Below, in pieces: positions 1 through 5,461 of a stretch of 6,897 nucleotides of DNA; the stretch's first letter is position 1, and every line of letters begins with the position of its first letter. Source of the DNA: Deltaproteobacteria bacterium (GTDB lineage: Bacteria; Myxococcota; Myxococcia; Myxococcales; 40CM-4-68-19); contig JAFEBC010000165.1 in the NCBI GenBank assembly GCA_018266095.1, forward strand, positions 1-6,897, read 5' to 3'. The notes under the pieces are model-generated. The model had not been told where the DNA came from, searched no databases, and was given only the letters and a program-made list of their open reading frames with translations. A program made the translations under genes and the position numbers.

Positions 1-28
1 AGACGCATGTGTGGCTCCGCGAGGGAAG

Positions 29-53
29 GGTGCTCCTTGTAACAGAGAGCACC
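29..53. repeat. Inverted repeat, 7-bp stem, upstream of helicase
   Basis: GGTGCTC (29-35) and GAGCACC (47-53) are perfect reverse complements separated by 11 bases. There is no T-run on either side, so it does not look like a terminator. It could be a hairpin in an upstream transcript, a binding site, or chance in GC-rich DNA. Confidence 0.4.
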
Positions 54-134
54 GGCTCGGCGCTCGCCGAATGGCTACAGAGGCGCCCGCGAGGACGCGC
101 AGCGTTCGCTTCAGCAGGATCGATCGCGAGGTGA

Positions 135-140
135 TAGATT
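135..140 (+). promoter_or_regulatory. Candidate -10 box (TAGATT) for a leaderless helicase transcript
   Basis: TAGATT matches the TANNNT form of a sigma70-type -10 and ends six bases before the ATG at 147, so transcription would begin at or next to the start codon. No good -35 is visible at the usual distance. The alternative is that the GAGGTGA at 128-134 is a ribosome-binding site with a long 12-base spacing on a transcript that starts further upstream. The same TANNNT-N6-ATG geometry occurs before the leader ORF at 2026. Confidence 0.35.
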
Positions 141-146
141 CCCGCG

Positions 147-1964
147 ATGCAATTTTCGACGCTGCCGATCGCTCCCCCTTTGCTCCGCGCGATCGCCGCC
201 AAGGGCTACACCGACGCCACGCCCGTGCAGGAGGCCGTGCTCGCGCCTGAGCTGACCGGGCGCGATCTCCTGGTCTCCTCGCGCACGGGCTCGGGCAAGA
301 CGGTCGCGTTCGGCTTCTTGTTGGCGCGCGCGCTGCTGCCCGAGGGGGCGACCTCGCTGCCCCGCGCGAAGATGCCGTCGGCCTTGGTGGTGGCGCCCAC
401 GCGCGAGCTGGCCCTGCAGGTGGCGAGCGAGCTCAACTGGCTCTTCGCGCAGGCGGGCGGGAAGCTGGCCACGTGTGTGGGCGGCGTGGACATCGGCCGC
501 GAATTGCGCCGGCTGCGCGAGGGGCCGCACATCGTGGTCGGGACGCCGGGGCGCCTCATCGATCACCTCGAGCGCAAGAGCCTGGACCTGTCGGCGCTGC
601 ACGCGCTGGTGCTGGACGAGGCCGACGAGATGCTGGACATGGGCTTCCGCGAGGAGCTCGAGGAGATCCTCAAGGACGCCAACAAGGAGCGGCAGACGCA
701 CCTGTTCTCGGCCACGATTCCGCACGAGATCGCGCAGCTCGCCAAGACCTACCAGCGCGACGCGGCGCGGGTGACGGCCACGCCGACCGAGGCGCACCAG
801 GACATCGAGGTGCGCGCGCACCTCATCGCCATGCGCGAGCGCGAGCACGCGGTGGTGAACACGCTGCGCGCGTCGGATGCGCAGAGCGCGATCGTGTTCT
901 GCGCCACGCGCGAGAAGGTCAACCACCTGAACGCCAACCTGCTCGAGCGCGGGTTCCGCTCGGTGGCGCTGTCGGGCGAGCTGACGCAGTCGGAGCGCAA
1001 CCGCGCGCTGCAGGCGCTGCGCGATGGCCGCGCGAACGTCCTCGTGGCGACCGATGTCGCGGCGCGCGGGCTCGATCTGCCGGACGTGGGCCTCGTGATC
1101 CAAGCGGACCTGCCGACGAACGCGGAGGTCTGGCAGCACCGCAGCGGCCGCACGGGGCGGGCGGGGCGCAAGGGCACGAGCGTGCTCCTGGTGCCGTCGA
1201 CGTCGCGGCGCGGGGCTGAGAACCTCTTGCGCATCGCCAAGGTCAAGGCGCAGTGGGCGAAGGTGCCGGGGCCGGAGGTGATCCGCCAGAAGGATCACGA
1301 GCGGCTCAAGGCCGGCCTGGCCGCGCTGCTCGCCGAGCCGGCCGAGGAGGATCTCACGCTGGCCAAGGAGCTCTTGGCGACGCACGCGCCCGAATCGCTC
1401 GCGGCGGCGCTGGTGAAGCTGCGGCGCGAGGAGTTGCCGGCGCCCGAGGAGCTCCCGCTGACCGCGCAGGTGCACGAGAGCCCGAGCAAGTCGCGGCCGC
1501 GCATCGACACGCACCCGACGCGGCGTCCCCACGAGACGCACCCGGCGCGGCGGACACCGGAGGCCCACGGGACGCCGCCGCACACGGCCGGGCGCACCAT
1601 CACCAACGAGCACGCGCCGCGCCGCGACGCCCATCCGCGCGCGCAGGACGGCTCCTCGGCGCCGCGCAGGCACACCGGCGACGAGAAGAAGCTGCGCGAC
1701 CACGGCGCGTTCACCAACGCCGTCTGGTTCCGCGTCAACATCGGCCGCAGCAAGAACGCCGACCCGCGCTGGCTCTTGCCCATCCTCTGCCGCCGCGGGG
1801 GCGTGGGGAAGGACGAGATCGGCAAGATCCAGATCATGGCCGACGAGACGCGCTTCCAGATCGTCACCGAGGCCGCGCCGCGCTTCGAGCGCTCGGCCAA
1901 GCAGCCGGACAAGAAGGATCCCAACTTGTTCATCCAGCGGGTTCACGGCAGTCACAAGGGCTGA
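147..1964 (+). CDS. DEAD-box ATP-dependent RNA helicase with DbpA-type C-terminal RNA-binding domain
   Basis: A 605-residue cytoplasmic RNA helicase that would use ATP to open short RNA duplexes. All core motifs are visible in order: Q motif GYTDATPVQ (20-28), Walker A SSRTGSGKT with K51, PTRELA, TPGR, DEAD (157-160), SAT (188-190), ARGLD (306-310) and HRSGRTGRAG (331-340). Residues about 519-590 (WFRVNIGR...GKDEIGKIQI) resemble the DbpA/CsdA RNA-binding domain, which in E. coli DbpA recognises hairpin 92 of 23S rRNA. A role in large-subunit ribosome assembly is therefore a reasonable inference. The protein is longer than E. coli DbpA (457 residues), mainly because of a His/Arg/Pro/Thr-rich, probably disordered linker at about 445-515. 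An in-frame TAG at 135-137 makes ATG 147 the first possible ATG. It could instead be a CsdA-like cold-shock helicase, since both families carry this C-terminal fold. Confidence 0.95.
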   Translation: MQFSTLPIAPPLLRAIAAKGYTDATPVQEAVLAPELTGRDLLVSSRTGSGKTVAFGFLLARALLPEGATSLPRAKMPSALVVAPTRELALQVASELNWLFAQAGGKLATCVGGVDIGRELRRLREGPHIVVGTPGRLIDHLERKSLDLSALHALVLDEADEMLDMGFREELEEILKDANKERQTHLFSATIPHEIAQLAKTYQRDAARVTATPTEAHQDIEVRAHLIAMREREHAVVNTLRASDAQSAIVFCATREKVNHLNANLLERGFRSVALSGELTQSERNRALQALRDGRANVLVATDVAARGLDLPDVGLVIQADLPTNAEVWQHRSGRTGRAGRKGTSVLLVPSTSRRGAENLLRIAKVKAQWAKVPGPEVIRQKDHERLKAGLAALLAEPAEEDLTLAKELLATHAPESLAAALVKLRREELPAPEELPLTAQVHESPSKSRPRIDTHPTRRPHETHPARRTPEAHGTPPHTAGRTITNEHAPRRDAHPRAQDGSSAPRRHTGDEKKLRDHGAFTNAVWFRVNIGRSKNADPRWLLPILCRRGGVGKDEIGKIQIMADETRFQIVTEAAPRFERSAKQPDKKDPNLFIQRVHGSHKG

Positions 1965-1989
1965 CCGCCAGTTGACCGAGGCGTCTGGC

Positions 1990-2019
1990 TTGCGCTCCGG
2001 GGCTGACCTTCGCTACGCT
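1990..2019 (+). promoter_or_regulatory. Candidate promoter for the cysteine leader and DUF4395 gene
   Basis: TTGCGC (1990-1995) and TACGCT (2014-2019) form a weak sigma70-like pair with an 18-base spacer. The -10 matches consensus at its T, A and final T. The expected start of transcription falls at about 2025-2027, on the ATG of the leader ORF at 2026. No Shine-Dalgarno sequence lies 5-12 bases before that ATG, which agrees with a leaderless mRNA. A better -35 (TTGACC, 1972-1977) lies nearby but has no -10 at the right distance. Confidence 0.45.
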
Positions 2020-2025
2020 TTCGCC

Positions 2026-2109
2026 ATGCTTCTCTACGTCGCTTGTTGTCGACTCATGTGCACGGCGGGCCTCGGGCCCTCCTGCGCGTGCGTCGCGTGT
2101 TCGAGCTGA
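2026..2109 (+). CDS. Cysteine-rich 27-residue leader peptide (probable attenuator peptide)
   Basis: A short frame running from ATG 2026 to TGA 2107-2109 encodes 27 residues, six of them cysteine: C7, C8, C12, C20, C22 and C25, beginning MLLYVACCRLMC. It has no Shine-Dalgarno and sits one helix turn after a -10-like TACGCT, so it is probably translated from a leaderless mRNA. Its likely role is not the peptide itself but ribosome pausing at the tandem Cys codons (2044-2049) when charged tRNA-Cys is scarce. Bases 2064-2076 inside it are complementary to the 5' arm of the downstream terminator. Polycysteine, leaderless short ORFs that control sulfur genes in response to cysteine are known in mycobacteria; this looks like an analogous arrangement. 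A chance Cys-rich frame is possible, but six Cys in 27 codons exactly before a terminator is unlikely. Confidence 0.7.
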   Translation: MLLYVACCRLMCTAGLGPSCACVACSS

Positions 2110-2144
2110 CGCATCCCGCAAGAGGAAGTCGTCCCGAGCCCGCC
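2064..2144 (+). promoter_or_regulatory. Antiterminator pairing of the cysteine attenuator
   Basis: GGCGGGCCTCGGG (2064-2076) can pair with CCCGAGCCCGCC (2133-2144) in 12 Watson-Crick pairs with a single bulged C. This uses all of the terminator's 5' arm (2136-2144), so the two structures exclude each other. A ribosome paused with C7 or C8 in its A site would reach only to about 2056-2060 and leave the 5' segment free, favouring read-through. A ribosome that moves on would cover it. A local hairpin, GGGCC (2067-2071) with GGCCC (2075-2079), could act as the protective 1:2 structure. The ribosome footprint reasoning is inference; the complementarity is read directly from the sequence. Confidence 0.65.
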
Positions 2145-2177
2145 TCCCTTCCTGGGATGGCGGGCTCTCTCGTTTCT
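2136..2177 (+). terminator. Intrinsic terminator/attenuator before the DUF4395 gene
   Basis: GAGCCCGCC (2136-2144) and GGCGGGCTC (2159-2167) form a perfect 9-bp stem. It continues with TCCC (2145-2148) pairing GGGA (2154-2157) across a single bulged T, leaving a five-base loop. An interrupted T-rich tail follows (2168-2177, six T in ten). The hairpin lies between the leader stop codon and the Shine-Dalgarno of the next gene on the same strand, and it leaves that Shine-Dalgarno outside the stem. It therefore looks like a conditional transcription attenuator rather than an end-of-operon terminator or a translational switch. Confidence 0.75.
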
Positions 2178-2187
2178 GGAGGTCGTG

Positions 2188-2676
2188 ATGTCGGTGTTCT
2201 CGTTTCCGGCGCAGGTCAACGAACGCGCGGCGCGCCTGGTGGCCGCGGTGGTGGCCGTCTCGCTCGCGGGTGCGCTGGTGGGGCGCGTGGCGTGGCTCGT
2301 GCCGCTGATGGCCGTCGGGTTCGTGCTGCGTGTCGGCTGGGGCCCGGCGTTCAGTCCGCTCGCGCGCGGGGCCGTGGCGCTGGCCAGCTTTCTCTGGGCA
2401 CCGCGGCCGGTGTTCGGCAAGCCCAAGCGCTTCGCGCAGGCCATCGGCGCGGTGTGCACGCTCGGCGCCAGCGCCCTCCTCTTCGCCGGACAGGGGCTCG
2501 CGGCGTGGAGCCTCGTCGGCCTCGTGGTGGTGTTCGCGCTGCTCGAGGCGTCGCTCGGGTTCTGCGCCGGGTGCTGGCTGTACGCGCGCCTGCAGGCGCT
2601 CGGCGTGTTCGGCGCGGATGTGTGCGTCGACTGCGCGCCCACGCCGCGCGCGGGCGTCAGCGAATCCGGAAGGTGA
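2188..2676 (+). CDS. DUF4395 family integral membrane protein
   Basis: A 162-residue protein recognised as DUF4395 from the order of its motifs: FPAQVNERAARLVA near the N-terminus, a GPAFSPLA segment (52-59), GKPKRFAQAIG (77-87), GFCAGCWLY (124-132) and a terminal VCVDCA (145-150). Hydrophobic stretches at about 16-33, 35-50, 86-101 and 106-125 suggest three or four membrane spans. The two C-x2-C pairs (C126/C129 and C146/C149) are the obvious candidates for redox, thiol-transfer or metal-binding chemistry, but the family has no established function that I can state. ATG 2188 is chosen because GGAGG (2178-2182) lies five bases upstream; GTG 2185 would be too close. It is preceded by the cysteine-rich attenuator and has no same-strand partner downstream. 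Its last 20 bases overlap the convergent GH38 gene. Confidence 0.85.
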   Translation: MSVFSFPAQVNERAARLVAAVVAVSLAGALVGRVAWLVPLMAVGFVLRVGWGPAFSPLARGAVALASFLWAPRPVFGKPKRFAQAIGAVCTLGASALLFAGQGLAAWSLVGLVVVFALLEASLGFCAGCWLYARLQALGVFGADVCVDCAPTPRAGVSESGR

Positions 2677-5365
2677 ACACCGCGCTGCCCGACTGATCGC
2701 GGTCGATCTCGATCGGGTCTTGCACCGCGCCGAGCAGGAGCTGGTCGCGCTCCAGCGCGTCGTCGGCGATGAAGAGCTTGCCCTGCAGGACCTTGGCGAA
2801 GTGCAGCACGACCGGCCCCGGCATCGCTTCGACGCGCAGGATGAGCCCGTCGCCGCGATCCGCGGGCTTGAGCGCCAGGAGCGCCGCGTTGTCCTCGACC
2901 TGCACCAGCGACTGCTCGAGCGGCTGCGTGCCGTCGCCCGAGGCGGCCACCTGCCAGGCCTCCAGCGGACGGTTGAACCGCTGCGCCGCGCGCTCGGCCT
3001 CGCTCGGCGAAGCCGCGGCTACGAGGCGCCACTCGGTCCGGTGCGGGAGCGGATCCGAGCCGCTGCCGCCCTCTGCATCACAGACCTCGGCGCGGGCATC
3101 GCGCGCAGTGAGGATCTCCAGCGCACCCGATGTCGAGAGCCGCACGCCGCTCGATTGGCGCAGGAGCAGCGCGGCCCCGCCGATCGAAGCCCACGACACC
3201 GCCGGCCAGTACGTCGGCGTGTACAGGTACTGCTCGACGCGATCGAGGTAGCCGCCCGCCTGCGAGGTGCGCAGCGTGCTCGACGGGGCCAGCGCGAAGG
3301 TGGTGGTGCGCGTGGCGCCGGCCTGGGGCGCGCCCGTGGTCATCGCCAGATCGAGCGCGGCGGAGTTGGACGAGATCGAGGCCTCGAACGTGGAGCTCGC
3401 GGCGTGGAACGCGACCCGCACCGAGAGCGCGGAGGCGTCGAGGAGCTCAGCCACGTCCGGCTGCGCGGGCGCCGGCAGCGGGCTCAGGGAACAGCCCTGC
3501 ATCTCCATGCCGAGCCGCCACAGGCCGCCCTGATCTGCGTAGTCGCCGAGGATCACCGACGGACCGCTGAGCTGCTCTGCGCCATCGAACTTGAGCGACG
3601 TGAGCGCGAAGCCTTGCGCGCCGCGATCGAGCTGCGCGCGCAGCCGGACGCCGCTCAAGATGACCTGCGACACCGCGCTCCCCGTGGCCGGCTGACCGCT
3701 CGCGTCGAGCAATTGCGCGGTGACCGCCGGCGTGGTCGAGGCCGCGCCTGCCAGCAGATCGACCGCGCGCCACCCGAGGGCGTTCATGGTCGACACGTCC
3801 ACGCGCACGCGCAGCCTCTCGGTGCCGTCCGTCTGCGTCTGCGCCGCGAGCACCTCCAGGGCCACGGGCGCGCCCGACACAGCCGCGTGGAGGGCCGTGC
3901 CCGTGCCCGCGGGCAGCACCACCTCTGCGTCGACGGCTCCCCCCTGCGCCGCGCCAGAGGGGTTGAGCACCACCAGCCGCGTGAGCGCCGCGGCGTTCGC
4001 CGGCAGGTGCTTGGCCAGCTCCGTCACGAGCTGCGCCTCGACCGCGCGCCCGCTCGCCTCGACCTGATCCAGCAGCGGGAGCTGCTCGGCCGTCACCACC
4101 TTGTCGTTCGACGTGCCCGTCACGAAGTCGTGGTGATCCGTGCGCGCGAGCAGCTCCTGCGCATCGCGCGCCTGCGACATGAGGTCCGCGCCCGTCGTGC
4201 CCAGCGCCGACGCGATCGTCTCGGCCGCGAAGAACGGCTCCGAAGCCTGCCGCACCCGCTGCTTCACCTCGGGCCGCGAGCCGTAGAACCCGGTGTAGTA
4301 CGGCGTGATGTCGGCGCCGATCGTCGCCAGCTCGTCGGTGTGCGCGAGCACCAGCGTCGTGTAGTCCTCGAACGTGCCCGCCGCCGCGAAGACGTGGCTC
4401 CCCGCGTGCCGCGCGTTCCAGCCGTCGAGGTAGGCGATGAGCTTGTCCTTGGGGAACTGGAAGTCGCAGCCGACGGGCACGAACACGTACGGCGTCGGCG
4501 AGAGCGGCCCGAGCGTGTCGAGGTAGCCCTGGATCTTGCCGTCGGTGAACGTGGGGTCGTCGCCGCGATACGGCCCGAGGTGACCGCCCGGGATCTGCAG
4601 GGGCTCGTCGTAGTCGACGTCGTCGCCGGTGCAGTAGAGCGCGCCGCCCGCCATCCAGTGCGCCAGCACCAGCCCGCCGCCCGGGCCCTCCCAGAGGAAG
4701 TCCGCGGCGCCCCGCTGCGTGAGCAGCTCAGCGAGCGAGCCCGAGAGCGGAGGCCGCGAGGGATCCTTCTGGTGCTCATAGAACGTCGGCGCGCCGTCGA
4801 CGCGCGAGAACGCCACCGAGCGGAAGCCCATCATCGACAAGAGGTCCGGCAGCATCCCGTTGTGCCCGAACGAGTCCGGCAGCCACCCCGACGTCAAGCT
4901 CGCGCCCAGCCGATCCTCCGCGAACCGCGCGCCGTAGGTGTAGTCGCGCAGGAGCAGCTCCGTCTCCGGCAGGAGCGTGTCCGGGCTCGTCATCCCGCCG
5001 CCCACGATGCGCAAGGCCCCGCGCGCGATCTGCGCCTTCCACGCGGCCTCCTCCTCCGGGTGCTGCTTCAAGTGCTCCTGCACGAACGCCATCTCGGCCA
5101 CGCTGTAGCTCGCGCGCGGCTGGGCCTCGAGCTGCTTGCGCGCGCTGAGAAAGATGTCGCCCACGAAGGACGCGTAGTAGTCGTCGAACGTGCGCTGCCA
5201 GTCGAGGTCGAGGTGCGAGGTCTGCGCGAAGACGAGCACGCGCGTGGCGTCGTCGGGCACGCCGAGCCGCTGGCGCACCTGATCTTCGGGGCTCGTGTAG
5301 CTGTGGCACGCCGCGCAGAGCAGGGCGATCGCAGCGGCGAAGCGGAGTCGGGCGATCGTCGTCAA
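2657..5365 (-). CDS. Secreted GH38 alpha-mannosidase-like glycoside hydrolase, probable lipoprotein
   Basis: A 902-residue enzyme with the hallmarks of glycoside hydrolase family 38: SHLDLDW (H51 and D53, zinc ligands), GWLPDSFGHN (D164, the expected nucleophile), VGCDF (D301, a possible second catalytic acid), YYTGFYGSRPEVK (356-368) and HHDFVTGTS (411-419, with a further zinc-ligand His). The pattern resembles lysosomal/Golgi-type class II enzymes more than E. coli MngB. The order is a catalytic domain at about 40-345, a helical middle part at about 355-440, and a beta-rich C-terminal half. TTG 5365 is the best start: a GGAGAGGAG ribosome site lies six bases upstream and the protein then opens with a signal peptide (TTIARLRFAAAIALLCAAC). 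C20 could be lipidated, although Cys at position -3 is unusual for a lipobox, so simple export is possible. It would cleave mannose-containing glycans at the cell envelope. The natural substrate cannot be read from the sequence. Confidence 0.88.
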   Translation of the reverse strand: MTTIARLRFAAAIALLCAACHSYTSPEDQVRQRLGVPDDATRVLVFAQTSHLDLDWQRTFDDYYASFVGDIFLSARKQLEAQPRASYSVAEMAFVQEHLKQHPEEEAAWKAQIARGALRIVGGGMTSPDTLLPETELLLRDYTYGARFAEDRLGASLTSGWLPDSFGHNGMLPDLLSMMGFRSVAFSRVDGAPTFYEHQKDPSRPPLSGSLAELLTQRGAADFLWEGPGGGLVLAHWMAGGALYCTGDDVDYDEPLQIPGGHLGPYRGDDPTFTDGKIQGYLDTLGPLSPTPYVFVPVGCDFQFPKDKLIAYLDGWNARHAGSHVFAAAGTFEDYTTLVLAHTDELATIGADITPYYTGFYGSRPEVKQRVRQASEPFFAAETIASALGTTGADLMSQARDAQELLARTDHHDFVTGTSNDKVVTAEQLPLLDQVEASGRAVEAQLVTELAKHLPANAAALTRLVVLNPSGAAQGGAVDAEVVLPAGTGTALHAAVSGAPVALEVLAAQTQTDGTERLRVRVDVSTMNALGWRAVDLLAGAASTTPAVTAQLLDASGQPATGSAVSQVILSGVRLRAQLDRGAQGFALTSLKFDGAEQLSGPSVILGDYADQGGLWRLGMEMQGCSLSPLPAPAQPDVAELLDASALSVRVAFHAASSTFEASISSNSAALDLAMTTGAPQAGATRTTTFALAPSSTLRTSQAGGYLDRVEQYLYTPTYWPAVSWASIGGAALLLRQSSGVRLSTSGALEILTARDARAEVCDAEGGSGSDPLPHRTEWRLVAAASPSEAERAAQRFNRPLEAWQVAASGDGTQPLEQSLVQVEDNAALLALKPADRGDGLILRVEAMPGPVVLHFAKVLQGKLFIADDALERDQLLLGAVQDPIEIDRDQSGSAVFTFRIR

Positions 5366-5371
5366 GCGCAG

Positions 5372-5380
5372 CTCCTCTCC
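5372..5380 (-). promoter_or_regulatory. Ribosome-binding site that fixes the TTG start of the GH38 gene
   Basis: On the minus strand this reads GGAGAGGAG, followed by six bases and then TTG at 5365-5363. It is a strong Shine-Dalgarno, and it places the start directly before the signal peptide. The longer frame from ATG 5455 would put 30 arginine-rich residues ahead of the signal peptide and has no comparable site. Confidence 0.75.
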
Positions 5381-5382
5381 GT

Positions 5383-5413
5383 GCGCGGCACGCCCTCGTG
5401 AGACACGCCGCGC
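5383..5413. repeat. Inverted repeat just upstream of the GH38 ribosome site
   Basis: GCGCGGCACG (5383-5392) and CACGCCGCGC (5404-5413) share seven perfect outer pairs. In the minus-strand transcript the inner three positions also pair, with two G-U wobbles, giving about 10 bp around an 11-base loop. It lies in the 96-base gap between aguA and the GH38 gene. It could be a 5'-UTR hairpin or a protein-binding site. There is no T-run, so a terminator is not supported. Confidence 0.4.
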
Positions 5414-5420
5414 CTGCGAT

Positions 5421-5450
5421 CCATTCACGTGCGAACGCTTCCGTGAACGG
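5421..5450 (-). repeat. Inverted repeat 11 bases after the aguA stop
   Basis: In the minus-strand transcript CCGTTCACG (5450-5442) pairs with CGTGAATGG (5429-5421): eight Watson-Crick pairs plus one G-U wobble, with a 12-base loop that can itself fold a GAA/TTC stem. The wobble would be an A-C mismatch on the other strand, so the hairpin favours the aguA transcript. No T-rich tail follows. It may be an mRNA 3'-end stabiliser, a factor-dependent stop signal or an operator for the GH38 gene. Confidence 0.45.
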
Positions 5451-5461
5451 ACCAACGTCGC

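Larger units (their letters stand above)
1..146 (+). other. 5' flank of the helicase gene; no gene seen
   Basis: No convincing gene lies here. The short frames that cross it run into the helicase in another frame and have no recognisable content. It contains an inverted repeat (29-53) and, next to the start codon, both a GAGGTGA Shine-Dalgarno-like string (128-134) and a TANNNT -10-like string (135-140). What lies further upstream is outside the window, so I cannot tell whether the helicase starts its own transcript. Confidence 0.6.

Noticed and set aside
111..1955. 614-residue frame on the minus strand opposite the helicase
   Set aside because: It is low-complexity, Arg/Ala/Leu-rich and mirrors the helicase codons; long antisense frames are expected at this GC content.
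2178..2182. Purely translational attenuation by hiding the DUF4395 ribosome site
   Set aside because: GGAGG lies ten bases beyond the end of the hairpin and I found no strong partner for it, so transcription termination is the better model.
2131..2187. Metabolite riboswitch (SAM-type) or T-box controlling the DUF4395 gene
   Set aside because: The leader is only about 160 bases, nearly half of it the Cys-rich ORF, and I see no T-box sequence or SAM aptamer core. The ORF plus exclusive hairpins explain it better.
2043..2696. Plus-strand frame overlapping the leader and DUF4395 gene
   Set aside because: Different frame from the DUF4395 protein, with Gly/Arg/Ala-rich content and no ribosome site.
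2330..5401. 1023-residue plus-strand frame
   Set aside because: It is arginine-rich, spans the end of the DUF4395 gene and nearly all of the GH38 gene in antisense, and has no recognisable domain.
5366..5455. ATG 5455 as start of the GH38 gene
   Set aside because: It would bury the signal peptide behind 30 basic residues, while TTG 5365 has a strong ribosome site at the right spacing.
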